Positions 1 through 6,482 of a stretch of DNA of 16,834 bases are shown in pieces; the stretch's first letter is position 1, and the number at the start of each line of letters is the position of its first letter. Made by a program: the position numbers and the translations under genes. Source of the DNA: Nitriliruptoraceae bacterium (GTDB taxonomy: Bacteria > Actinomycetota > Nitriliruptoria > Nitriliruptorales > Nitriliruptoraceae); contig SKNK01000398.1 of assembly GCA_007120565.1 (NCBI GenBank), positions 1 to 16,834 on the forward strand, given 5' to 3'. A model generated the notes under the pieces. That model made no database searches, was not told the DNA's origin, and was given only the letters and a program-made list of their open reading frames with translations.

Positions 1-72
1 GATACCGGCACCCATCGTCCCGCACCCGACGATCCCAACGGTCCGGATCTGTGCGACGGTCTGCTCCGCCAT
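1..72 (-). CDS. 3-hydroxyacyl-CoA dehydrogenase-like protein, N-terminal fragment
   Basis: Only the first 24 codons are in the window; the gene runs off the left edge. The ATG (complement of 70-72) is preceded by a good Shine-Dalgarno (GGAGGG about 6 bases upstream). Residues 11-24 read TVGIVGCGTMGAGI, the dinucleotide-binding GxGxMGxGI signature at the N-terminus of 3-hydroxybutyryl-CoA / 3-hydroxyacyl-CoA dehydrogenases, which oxidise (S)-3-hydroxyacyl-CoA with NAD(P) in fatty-acid or butyrate/PHB metabolism. Other Rossmann dehydrogenases, such as the 3-hydroxyisobutyrate dehydrogenase family, can look similar over so short a stretch, so the exact substrate is open. The gene is divergent from the hydroxyproline operon and shares the 433-base upstream region with it. 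Confidence 0.7.
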   Translation of the reverse strand, partial: MAEQTVAQIRTVGIVGCGTMGAGI

Positions 73-187
73 CTGGCGCCCTCCACGCTCGTCCACGGCT
101 CTCGCCCTTCGCGTGGCAGCCTACGGCGCGTGGCGCGACGCAGACGAACCCGCATGCCTTGTCCTCCAACCGCGGCGTGGCGACCAC

Positions 188-227
188 TGGGGTTGCACAG
201 GGGCGTGGCTGCACCTGTGCAACCCCA
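188..227. promoter_or_regulatory. Perfect 14-bp inverted repeat, candidate operator (or hairpin)
   Basis: The left arm TGGGGTTGCACAGG (188-201) and right arm CCTGTGCAACCCCA (214-227) are perfect reverse complements around a 12-base spacer. The right half also contains a nested palindrome, TGCAC-CT-GTGCA (210-221), so three TGCAC-type half-sites lie within 40 bases. It sits 116 bases upstream of the divergent dehydrogenase start and about 280 bases before the hydroxyproline operon, a good place for an operator bound by a dimeric or tetrameric regulator. No U-run follows, so a terminator is less likely. The cognate regulator is unknown. Confidence 0.5.
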
Positions 228-298
228 CTGCGGGATCCCGGCCGTCATCCACCATCACCGAGGGCCGTTCTGCATCGTACGTCGCAGGAGATCGACAC

Positions 299-343
299 AT
301 GATGCAACGATCGTCGAGACATCGCGGGCCCACATCGACGTAG
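299..343 (+). CDS. Possible 14-aa leader peptide ORF upstream of the hydroxyproline operon
   Basis: ATG at 299 is preceded by AGGAG (286-290) at an ideal 8-base spacing. The frame gives MMQRSSRHRGPTST and then TAG. The Shine-Dalgarno is better than that of several real genes here, yet the next real gene starts 162 bases downstream. It could be a translated upstream ORF, or chance in purine-rich sequence. There is no proline or hydroxyproline-responsive codon run (only one Pro codon), so classical attenuation is not supported. Confidence 0.25.
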   Translation: MMQRSSRHRGPTST

Positions 344-425
344 GGTGGTACCCGACCGCGGCAGCCCCAAGCCCACCCCTCACGGGAACGGCACGCCTCC
401 GGTGCACCAACGCACCCCGCACGCC

Positions 426-487
426 ACGCTCCCACGACCACCCCCGGCAACGCTCCCACGACCACCCCCGGCAACGCTCCCACGACC
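426..487. repeat. 24-bp tandem repeat, about 2.6 copies, in the operon leader
   Basis: Two exact 24-bp units (426-449 and 450-473), each beginning ACGCTCCCACGACC, are followed by a 14-base partial third copy (474-487). The third copy then diverges into the sequence carrying the ribosome-binding site (GGAG at 494-497) of the gene starting at 506. The unit is a multiple of three but lies in no supported gene. It may be a polymorphic microsatellite-like repeat or a set of iterated binding sites. Confidence 0.85.
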
Positions 488-505
488 GACCTCGGAGATC
501 ACGAG

Positions 506-1399
506 ATGACCACACGGGCCTTCGACGGCGTCCACGTCGCCCTGACCACCCCCTTCGACCCAGGCACGCTCGAGGTGGACCTCGACCGGTTCCGCCAGCA
601 CTGCGCCTGGCTGCTCGGCGAGGGCATCACGGGGCTGTTCCCCAACGGCTCCCTCGGCGAGTACGAGAGCCTCTCCTCCGAGGAACGACGCCGACTCTGG
701 CAGGTCGCCGTCGAGGTGGCGGAAGGCCGCGGGCTGGTCGTGTCCGGCCTGTCGGGACCCTCATCCCGCGCGATCTGCGAGCTCGCGGAGCAGGCCAAGG
801 CGGACGGCGTCGACGGCGCGATGGTCCTGCCCCCGACCAACCACCCCTCCACCCTCGATGAGCTGGTGGCCCACTACTCGGCCATCGCCGAGGTGGGCCT
901 GCCGGTCATCGCCTACAACAACCCGTTCTCCACCCGGACCGATCTGACGCCGGACATCCTGGCCCGGCTCGCCGAGATCGACGGGGTGGTCGGCGTCAAG
1001 GAGTTCTCCGGGGACGTACGCCGGATCTCGGAGATCATCGAGGTCGCTCCCGACCTCGAGGTGCTCTGCGGCGCGGATGACCTCGCCCTGGAGTCGGCCC
1101 TGATGGGTGCGACCGGATGGATCGGCGGGTTCACGGGCAGCTTCCCCGCCGCGACGGTGCGCGTGTTCGAGGCGGGGCGCTCCGGCAAGGTGGACGAGGT
1201 GCTGGACCTCTACCGGACCATGTTGCCGGCCCTGCGCTGGGACACCGGCCCGAGGTTCGTGCAGGCCATCAAGCTGTCGATCGATCTGGTCGGGGCCGCC
1301 GGGGGCGGACCGACCCGCCCACCTCGCCTCCCTCTGGACGACGAGGCGACCGAGCAGGTCACTCGATCGGTCGCCGCGATCCAGTCCGCCGTGAGCTGA
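506..1399 (+). CDS. lhpC: DapA-family lyase, probable 1-pyrroline-4-hydroxy-2-carboxylate deaminase
   Basis: This 297-residue protein belongs to the dihydrodipicolinate synthase / N-acetylneuraminate lyase superfamily, (beta/alpha)8 Schiff-base enzymes. Visible family marks are NGSLGEY near residue 47, the active-site tyrosine in VIAYNNP (Tyr137) and the Schiff-base lysine in VGVKEFSGD (Lys165). The ATG at 506 has GGAG eight bases upstream. By itself the sequence could be a DapA, but it is the first gene of an operon with a hydroxyproline epimerase-like and three dehydrogenase-like genes. That fits the deaminase that converts 1-pyrroline-4-hydroxy-2-carboxylate to 2-oxoglutarate semialdehyde and ammonia in trans-4-hydroxy-L-proline catabolism. 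The next ORF begins three bases after its stop. The symbol is by analogy with the Pseudomonas pathway; specificity is inferred from context. Confidence 0.8.
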   Translation: MTTRAFDGVHVALTTPFDPGTLEVDLDRFRQHCAWLLGEGITGLFPNGSLGEYESLSSEERRRLWQVAVEVAEGRGLVVSGLSGPSSRAICELAEQAKADGVDGAMVLPPTNHPSTLDELVAHYSAIAEVGLPVIAYNNPFSTRTDLTPDILARLAEIDGVVGVKEFSGDVRRISEIIEVAPDLEVLCGADDLALESALMGATGWIGGFTGSFPAATVRVFEAGRSGKVDEVLDLYRTMLPALRWDTGPRFVQAIKLSIDLVGAAGGGPTRPPRLPLDDEATEQVTRSVAAIQSAVS

Positions 1400-1402
1400 T
1401 CG

Positions 1403-2416
1403 ATGCGATCCAAGCTGGCGATCAGCGCGGTCGACTCCCACACCGAGGGCATGCCGACACGCGTCGTCACCGGCGGGGTCGGCACCCTGCCCGGCGCGAC
1501 GATGCTCGAACGACGCGCCAACTTCGAACGTGACCGTGACGATCTGCGGACCCTGTTGATGTTCGAACCCCGCGGCCACGGGGCGATGTCCGGCGCGATC
1601 CTGCAGCCCCCCACCCGTGACGATGCCGACGTGGGTGTGCTCTACATCGAGGTATCCGGCTGCCTGGCGATGTGCGGCCACGGCACCATCGGGGTGTGCA
1701 CCGTGCTGGTTGAGACCGGCATGGTCGAGGTCACCGAACCCGTCACCACGATCAAGCTGGACACCCCGGCTGGCCTGGTCCACGCCGAGGTCGAGGTCAC
1801 CGACGGTGTGGCGAAGAGCGTGACGATCCGCAACGTGCCGTCGTTCCTGTACGACTCGGGCCTGACCGTCGACGCCGGTCCCGACATCGGCGAGGTGACC
1901 TTCGACCTGGCCTTCGGCGGCAACTTCTACGGGATCATGCCGGTCACCGACCTGGGCCTGGACCTCGACCCGGTGCAGGCCCCCAAGCTGATCGAGCGCG
2001 GGATGCAGGTCGTCCGCGCGATCGATCAGCAGATCGCCCCGGTCCACCCCGTCGATGAGCTGATCCGGGGGGTCCAGCACGTGATCCTGACCGCCCCAGG
2101 TAGCGACGGTGCCGATGCGCGCGGAGCCACGGTGATCCACCCGGGCTGGATCGACCGCTCCCCCTGCGGGACCGGCACCTCGGCTCGGATGGCGCAGCTT
2201 CACGCCAGGGGCGAGTTGGCGCTGGACACCCCGTTCGTCCACGCCTCGCTGATCGACAGCCGGTTCACCGGCCACCTCGTCGAGGAGACCACCGTGGGCG
2301 ACCTCCCCGCGGTGATCCCGACGATCACGGGCCGCGCGTGGGTCACCGGCACCTCGACGTACCTGCTGGACCCGGACGATCCCTTCCCGACGGGGTTCCT
2401 GATCGGCAAGACGTGA
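1403..2416 (+). CDS. lhpA: Proline racemase family, probable 4-hydroxyproline 2-epimerase
   Basis: This 337-residue, full-length proline-racemase-superfamily protein has both catalytic cysteines: Cys91 in SGCLAMCGHGTIG and Cys255 in DRSPCGTGTSAR. The Cys/Cys pair marks racemases and epimerases rather than trans-3-hydroxyproline dehydratases. The N-terminal VDSHTEGMPTRVV and EPRGHGAMSGAI motifs match 4-hydroxyproline epimerases well. Expected reaction: trans-4-hydroxy-L-proline to cis-4-hydroxy-D-proline, the substrate of the dehydrogenase encoded next. The ATG lies three bases after the preceding stop, with no strong ribosome-binding site, suggesting translational coupling. Its own stop overlaps the probable GTG start of the next gene. 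Proline racemase activity cannot be excluded from sequence, but the operon context favours hydroxyproline. Confidence 0.85.
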   Translation: MRSKLAISAVDSHTEGMPTRVVTGGVGTLPGATMLERRANFERDRDDLRTLLMFEPRGHGAMSGAILQPPTRDDADVGVLYIEVSGCLAMCGHGTIGVCTVLVETGMVEVTEPVTTIKLDTPAGLVHAEVEVTDGVAKSVTIRNVPSFLYDSGLTVDAGPDIGEVTFDLAFGGNFYGIMPVTDLGLDLDPVQAPKLIERGMQVVRAIDQQIAPVHPVDELIRGVQHVILTAPGSDGADARGATVIHPGWIDRSPCGTGTSARMAQLHARGELALDTPFVHASLIDSRFTGHLVEETTVGDLPAVIPTITGRAWVTGTSTYLLDPDDPFPTGFLIGKT

Positions 2417-3639
2417 GCGCCGCCGGCGCCAGCGAGCCCTCCGCGCGCAACCGCCCCCCCGCGCGGACGGTGTCCGACGTGGTGGTGATCGGCAGCGGCC
2501 TGGTCGGTGCCTGCTGCGCCTACGAGCTCACCTTGGCTGGCCTCAACGTCACGATCGTCGATCGGGGCCACCTCACCTCGGGGACGACGGCGTCGGGCGA
2601 GGGCAACATCCTCATCTCGGACAAGGCCCCAGGGGCGGAGCTCGAGCTCGCCAAGCTCAGCCTCACACGGTGGACCGAACTCGCCGATGAGCTCGAAGCC
2701 GACATCGAGTACGAGCCCAAGGGTGGGGTCGTCGTCGCCACGGGCGAGGCAGAAGCCGACGGGCTCCGTCACTTCGCTGCACAGCAGCGCGAGGTTGGGG
2801 TCACCGCCGTGGAGGTGTCAGGCGACCGGCTCCGCGAGCTGGAACCGCATCTGGCGCCGGACCTGGCCACGGGTATCCACTACCCGCAGGACGCCCAGGT
2901 CCAGCCGGTGCTCGCCGCGGCGGTGCTGCTGCAACAGGCACGACAGCGCGGCGCGACGGTCGTGCCGGAAGCCGAGGTGACCGCCATCGGGGTCGACCGC
3001 ACCGGACGGGTCGCCTCGGTCACCACCACGCGCGGCAGTTTCGCCACCCGCTGGGTCGTCAACGCGGCCGGCCCCTGGAGCGGTGAGATCAGCGCACTCG
3101 CAGGACTCCACCTCCCCCTCGCGCCCCGTCGAGGACACATCCTGGTCACCGAGCCCTGCGAGCCCCTGATCCACCACAAGGTCTACGACGCCGGCTACGT
3201 GGGCACGCTGACCGCTGACGCCCAGCCCGACGCGGTCGAGGTGTCCTCGGTCGTCGAGTCCACCCGCGCCGGCACGATCCTGCTCGGGTCCAGCCGCGAG
3301 TTCGTCGGCTACGACCGCCGCATCGACGGCGAGGTGGTCCGTGCCATCGCCGAGCGGGCAACGCGCCTGTTCCCCGTCCTGGCGGGGGTGCGGCTCATGC
3401 GGGCGTACGTCGGGTTCCGGCCCTGGCTGCCCGACCATCTTCCCGCCATCGGCGAGACCCTGGCGGTCCCCGGCTTCGTGCAGGCCAGCGGCCACGAGGG
3501 TGCGGGCATCGGCCTGTCCCCTGCCACCGGACGGCTCGTTCGCGACCTGATCACCGGCCACGAACCACCGATCGATCCGACCCCCTTCCGCCCGGACCGA
3601 CCCACGCTGCAGAACGACGCCGAGGTAGCCCATGGCTGA
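2413..3639 (+). CDS. lhpB: DAO-type FAD oxidoreductase, probable D-hydroxyproline dehydrogenase FAD subunit
   Basis: This 408-residue protein (from the GTG at 2413) is a glycine-oxidase/D-amino-acid dehydrogenase type flavoprotein. A Rossmann GxGxxG (VVVIGSGLVG, about residues 23-32) ends in an acidic residue of IVDRG, and the C-terminal FAD-contact motif GHEGAGIGLSPATGR is present. It is followed by 2Fe-2S and FAD/NAD subunits in the order known from heteromeric D-hydroxyproline dehydrogenases and HcnABC-like complexes. It should oxidise cis-4-hydroxy-D-proline to 1-pyrroline-4-hydroxy-2-carboxylate. The start is uncertain: GTG 2413 makes a GTGA overlap with the upstream stop and gives a 20-residue leader, while GTG 2470 would begin right at the Rossmann strand. 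The 3' end overlaps the next gene by eight bases. Confidence 0.82.
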   Translation: MSAAGASEPSARNRPPARTVSDVVVIGSGLVGACCAYELTLAGLNVTIVDRGHLTSGTTASGEGNILISDKAPGAELELAKLSLTRWTELADELEADIEYEPKGGVVVATGEAEADGLRHFAAQQREVGVTAVEVSGDRLRELEPHLAPDLATGIHYPQDAQVQPVLAAAVLLQQARQRGATVVPEAEVTAIGVDRTGRVASVTTTRGSFATRWVVNAAGPWSGEISALAGLHLPLAPRRGHILVTEPCEPLIHHKVYDAGYVGTLTADAQPDAVEVSSVVESTRAGTILLGSSREFVGYDRRIDGEVVRAIAERATRLFPVLAGVRLMRAYVGFRPWLPDHLPAIGETLAVPGFVQASGHEGAGIGLSPATGRLVRDLITGHEPPIDPTPFRPDRPTLQNDAEVAHG

Positions 3640-3982
3640 CGAGACGGTCAACGAGAGCCTGCGCATCGGCGGCGAGACCGACCCCGTCGGGATCTCACGC
3701 CGGCCACCGTTCAGCTTCCGCTTCGACGGGCGGGAGGTCCCCGCCCACCCTGGCGAGACGATCGCGGCGGCGTTGCTCGCCGAGGGCACCCGGCAGCTCC
3801 GCACCACCAGGCTCGGTGGTCGTCCCCGGGGCCTGTTCTGCGCGATCGGGACCTGCTTCGACTGCCTGGTCCGCGTCGACGGTGGCCGCCCGGTCCGCGC
3901 CTGCTTGACCCCGGCAACCCCGGACGCCGAGGTGGCCGCCGGCGAACAGGCCAACGACACCATCACCGAGCACTCACCATGA
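3632..3982 (+). CDS. lhpF: Small 2Fe-2S subunit of the D-hydroxyproline dehydrogenase
   Basis: This 116-residue protein has a ferredoxin-like fold of the HcnA / sarcosine-oxidase-alpha N-terminal type. Four cysteines are placed for a 2Fe-2S cluster: Cys70, Cys75 and Cys78 in FCAIGTCFDC and Cys91 in RACLTP. A preceding FDGREVPAHPGETIAAALL stretch is typical of this small-subunit family. It most likely relays electrons between the FAD subunit encoded before it and the FAD/NAD subunit encoded after it. It overlaps the upstream gene by eight bases and the downstream gene by ATGA, so all three subunits look translationally coupled. The first 25 residues are poorly conserved in character. Confidence 0.85.
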   Translation: MADETVNESLRIGGETDPVGISRRPPFSFRFDGREVPAHPGETIAAALLAEGTRQLRTTRLGGRPRGLFCAIGTCFDCLVRVDGGRPVRACLTPATPDAEVAAGEQANDTITEHSP

Positions 3983-5358
3983 GCCCAGGTCCCATGGCTG
4001 ACGTCATCGTCCTGGGCGCCGGCCCCGCAGGTGTCCCGGCGGCCCTGGCTGCTGCCGAGGCTGGCGCCAGCGTCACCGTGATCGACGCGAACGACCGAGC
4101 CGGCGGGCAGTTCCACCGCCAACTCCCCCGCGACCTCGACGTTGCCCGACCCGCCGCGCTCCATCACGGCTGGCGGGCGGCGGCCACCGGGTTCGCGGCC
4201 ATGGCCGATCACCCCCGGATCGAGCACCTCGCCGGGACCCGGGTCTGGCTCGTCGAGCGCGCCGACGAGTCCCTGATCGTCCACACCACCGGAGCCAACC
4301 GCACCAGCCTCCGGGGACGCACGCTGGTGTTGGCGACCGGCGCGACGGAGCGGGTCCTTCCCTTCCCCGGCTGGGATCTTCCGGGGGTGATGACGGTCGG
4401 TGCCGCCCAGGCGCTGGTGAAGGGTCAAGGGGTACGCCCAGGACGCCACGTGTTGATGGCCGGCACGGGGCCCTTGCTGCTCGCCTCGGCGAGCACGCTC
4501 CTGACCGCGGGCACCTCCATCGCGGCGGTCACCGACGCCAACAGCCTGCCCGACTGGCGATCCGCGGTTGGTGCCGGACGGCGCACCCCCGGCAAGGTCG
4601 TGGAAGCAGGCGCCTACCTCGCCGACCTGGCGCGAGCCCGCGTCCCCTACCGCCCCCGACACGCGGTGATCGCTGTGGACGGCGATGGCCAGGTGGAGCG
4701 AGCCCTCGTCGCACGGGTTGATGAGGGCTGGCACGTTGTCTCCGGCACGGAGGAGTCCTACGACGTCGACGCCGTCTGCGTCTCGTACGGCTTCACCCCC
4801 AACGTCGGCATCGCCGCCGCCCTCGGCTGCGAACTCACCGAGGAACCCGCGGTCGTGGCCGATCTGGCCGGGCGAACGTCCATGGACCGGGTCTTCGCCG
4901 CCGGCGAGGTCACCGGGATCGCCGGTGCGTCGACCGCCGCGCTCGAGGGCGCCGTCGCCGGCAGCGCCGCAGCTCAACGGGCCGGCTTCGCCGTCGCCCG
5001 AGCCGAGGTGCGGCGGCAGGTCCGACGTCGTGAGCGCCATCGCCGAGCCGCGGAAGCCGTGCTCGCAGCAGCGCCGATCCGCGGCGGCTGGAGCACCTGG
5101 TTGGACCACGACACGATCATCTGCCGCTGCGAGGAAGCGACCTACGCGTCGGTCCGCCACGCGATCGATGACCTCGGAGCGCGGGATGTCCGCTCGGTCA
5201 AGATGACCACCCGGTGCGGCATGGGGCTGTGCCAGGCGACGATGTGTGGACCGTCGGTCGTCGACCTGGTGACGCAGGCAACGGGCCGCCGACCCGATGA
5301 TGCGGATGGCCTCGCCGGCCGCTCGATCGCCGAAGCCGTCCCCTTGGGCGAACTCTGA
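3979..5358 (+). CDS. lhpE: FAD/NAD oxidoreductase with BFD-like 2Fe-2S tail, probable D-hydroxyproline dehydrogenase subunit
   Basis: This 459-residue protein has an N-terminal dinucleotide-binding site (VLGAGPAGVPAALAA, residues 11-25) and a pyridine-nucleotide-disulfide-oxidoreductase-like body with LATGATER and a late FAD motif (VFAAGEVTG). A C-terminal BFD-like 2Fe-2S region carries Cys382 and Cys384 (IICRCEE) and Cys413 and Cys418 (TRCGMGLCQ). This layout is that of HcnB / LhpE-type alpha subunits, which pass electrons from amine-oxidising partners. The ATG at 3979 overlaps the previous stop (ATGA); a second in-frame ATG at 3994 begins MADVIVLGAG and is a plausible alternative. It is the last gene of the operon, 72 bases before a strong palindromic terminator candidate. 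Confidence 0.85.
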   Translation: MSPGPMADVIVLGAGPAGVPAALAAAEAGASVTVIDANDRAGGQFHRQLPRDLDVARPAALHHGWRAAATGFAAMADHPRIEHLAGTRVWLVERADESLIVHTTGANRTSLRGRTLVLATGATERVLPFPGWDLPGVMTVGAAQALVKGQGVRPGRHVLMAGTGPLLLASASTLLTAGTSIAAVTDANSLPDWRSAVGAGRRTPGKVVEAGAYLADLARARVPYRPRHAVIAVDGDGQVERALVARVDEGWHVVSGTEESYDVDAVCVSYGFTPNVGIAAALGCELTEEPAVVADLAGRTSMDRVFAAGEVTGIAGASTAALEGAVAGSAAAQRAGFAVARAEVRRQVRRRERHRRAAEAVLAAAPIRGGWSTWLDHDTIICRCEEATYASVRHAIDDLGARDVRSVKMTTRCGMGLCQATMCGPSVVDLVTQATGRRPDDADGLAGRSIAEAVPLGEL

Positions 5359-5430
5359 CCCTGGAGCACCTGGACCGCCCGAGGCCGACCACCCCGAGGC
5401 CGTCGCCCCTCGCGTTGGTGTCATCGGACC

Positions 5431-5466
5431 TGCTGATGGGGCCGCCGTACGGCGGCCCCATCAGCA
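5431..5466. terminator. 36-bp perfect palindrome, bidirectional terminator candidate
   Basis: The arms TGCTGATGGGGCCGCC and GGCGGCCCCATCAGCA surround a self-complementary GTAC, so the full 36 bases are a perfect palindrome. It lies between two convergent genes (stops at 5358 plus and 5478 minus), which is where a shared hairpin terminator belongs. There is no T-run on either side; in high-GC actinobacteria U-less hairpins are common. Confidence 0.75.
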
Positions 5467-5477
5467 GGCGTCAGGGT

Positions 5478-6281
5478 TCAGCGTCCTGGGTCGGCGGGCG
5501 GACCGGCGTCAGCCGGAGGACCCGCGTCCTCGGGAGGACCGGCACTCTCAGGGGCGCTCGAGTGAGCCGGGGGACCAGCCTCGGCAGGCGGACCCGCGTC
5601 AGCCGGAGGACCCGCGTCAGCCGGAGGACCGCTCTGCTCGTCGGTGGCCTCGGCGTCGGTGGGCGCAGGGCCGGTGGTCTCCTCACCATCGTCGCCCTCG
5701 CGCGTCAGCACGACCTCGACGCACCGTCCCTCGAGTTCCAGCGCCTCGGCGGCCTCGGCGGCAGTGTCGAAGGTGAGGTCCTCGAACCCGCCGCTGTGTG
5801 GCCCGGCCTTGGCAGCGGTGCTCACGAGGTGACCGCGGATGCAGCCCCAGTCGCCCGGGATGTCCTGGACCCACTCCGAGAAGGCCGTGGCGTCCTCGAG
5901 CACCTGGTCCTCGATCCGGGTCAGATCGTCTTCCTCGACCGGCTCATCATCGGCCGGGTCGACCTCTTCGATCTCGAGGTCGTCGGGTTCGATCACCTCG
6001 ACCGGCTCGGTATCGGTCTCGCAGAACGGCGCGTCGGGTGCCTGGTTCTCGCAGAAGTCCTCGATGTCCAGACCCCCACTCCCGTCGATCGCGGCGTACG
6101 CGGTCTCGAGGCCGAACTCGTTGTTCGGGGAGGTGTCGTCGGCCGTGTCGTCGCTGGTGGTGTCGGTGCCCGTCGCGGTCTGAGCGACGGCAACACCGCC
6201 TCCCACCATCAGGACCGCGGCCGCTGTCGCCGCGACGCCGCGTTTGGCGATGGCGCCGCTGAAGCGGGTGAGATGCTGCAT
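5478..6281 (-). CDS. Secreted acidic protein with proline-rich C-terminal repeats
   Basis: I do not recognise this 267-residue protein. The ATG at 6281 has GGGAG eight bases upstream and opens a typical signal peptide: a basic start, a hydrophobic AATAAAVLMVGGGVAVA core and a likely cleavage before QT. The frame is open further upstream, but that part looks non-coding. The mature protein is very acidic (runs such as EPDDLEIEEVDPADDEP). It has four cysteines, two in DFCENQAPDAPFCETD, one in WGCIRG and one in GRCVEV, which could form disulfides. A central part around FSEWVQDIPGDWGCIRGH looks globular. Residues 218-267 are repeats of the type AGPPAD. An upstream GGGTAT on the minus strand (6320-6315) resembles an alternative sigma -10 box, weakly. 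The function is unknown; an extracellular or wall-associated role is inferred. Confidence 0.75.
   Translation of the reverse strand: MQHLTRFSGAIAKRGVAATAAAVLMVGGGVAVAQTATGTDTTSDDTADDTSPNNEFGLETAYAAIDGSGGLDIEDFCENQAPDAPFCETDTEPVEVIEPDDLEIEEVDPADDEPVEEDDLTRIEDQVLEDATAFSEWVQDIPGDWGCIRGHLVSTAAKAGPHSGGFEDLTFDTAAEAAEALELEGRCVEVVLTREGDDGEETTGPAPTDAEATDEQSGPPADAGPPADAGPPAEAGPPAHSSAPESAGPPEDAGPPADAGPPADPGR
5481..5630 (-). repeat. Degenerate 18-bp repeats encoding (A/S)GPPAD-type units
   Basis: Within the 3' end of the secreted acidic protein gene, 18-bp units such as GCGTCAGCCGGAGGACCC (plus-strand reading) recur. They encode AGPPAD, AGPPAD, AGPPAE, AGPPAH, an irregular SSAPES, AGPPED, AGPPAD and AGPPAD. 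Two adjacent units near 5589-5627 are identical over most of their length, suggesting recent slippage or duplication. The repeat is in frame, so copy number can change without breaking the gene. Confidence 0.85.
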
Positions 6282-6420
6282 TTCTTCAGCTCCCTGTCGT
6301 CGGGATGTCGTCGGATACCCCATCGGGGGCGCAATCGACCCGGACCACCGACGTGTTACGCCGGAGACCTCAACGTGCGCTCTGAGCACTGGTCGTATCG
6401 CTGTCGCTACAAAGCGTGAC

Positions 6421-6446
6421 GGTCGGACGGCGAGGGCCGTCCGATC
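6421..6446 (-). terminator. Hairpin terminator candidate downstream of the aldolase gene
   Basis: TCGGACGGC (6423-6431) and GCCGTCCGA (6436-6444) form a perfect 9-bp stem around a GAGG loop. One G-U and one G-C pair extend it to 6421/6446. It lies 37 bases past the aldolase stop on the minus strand and upstream of the secreted-protein gene, so those two genes are probably separate transcription units. There is no U-run. Confidence 0.6.
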
Positions 6447-6482
6447 GCAGCTCAAGCGAACCGCGTGTCACCCGCGTGATGA

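Larger units (their letters stand above)
73..505. other. Intergenic region between divergent genes, no convincing conventional gene
   Basis: This 433-base stretch lies between the divergent starts at 72 (minus) and 506 (plus). Reading frames through it are arginine/proline-rich and look like GC-driven shadows. It does hold three kinds of structure, listed separately: a 14-bp-arm inverted repeat at 188-227, a possible 14-codon leader ORF with a good ribosome-binding site at 299-343, and a 24-bp tandem repeat at 426-487 just before the first operon gene. I could not recognise clear -35/-10 boxes. Confidence 0.7.

Noticed and set aside
426..487. CRISPR-like array
   Set aside because: The 24-bp units are directly adjacent with no spacers, and there are no cas genes.
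130..861. 243-codon plus-strand frame covering the operon leader and the start of the deaminase gene
   Set aside because: It is Arg/Pro/His-rich low-complexity sequence, out of frame with the recognised deaminase and with no ribosome-binding site or domain.
506..1399. Housekeeping DapA (lysine biosynthesis) as the function
   Set aside because: It is possible from the fold alone, but the operon partners all belong to hydroxyproline breakdown, so the deaminase role is more likely.
761..5424. Very long minus-strand open frames (up to about 870 codons) opposite the hydroxyproline operon
   Set aside because: They are antisense to five well-recognised genes, have arginine/glycine/aspartate-rich composition without domains, and are expected in very high-GC DNA where stops are rare.
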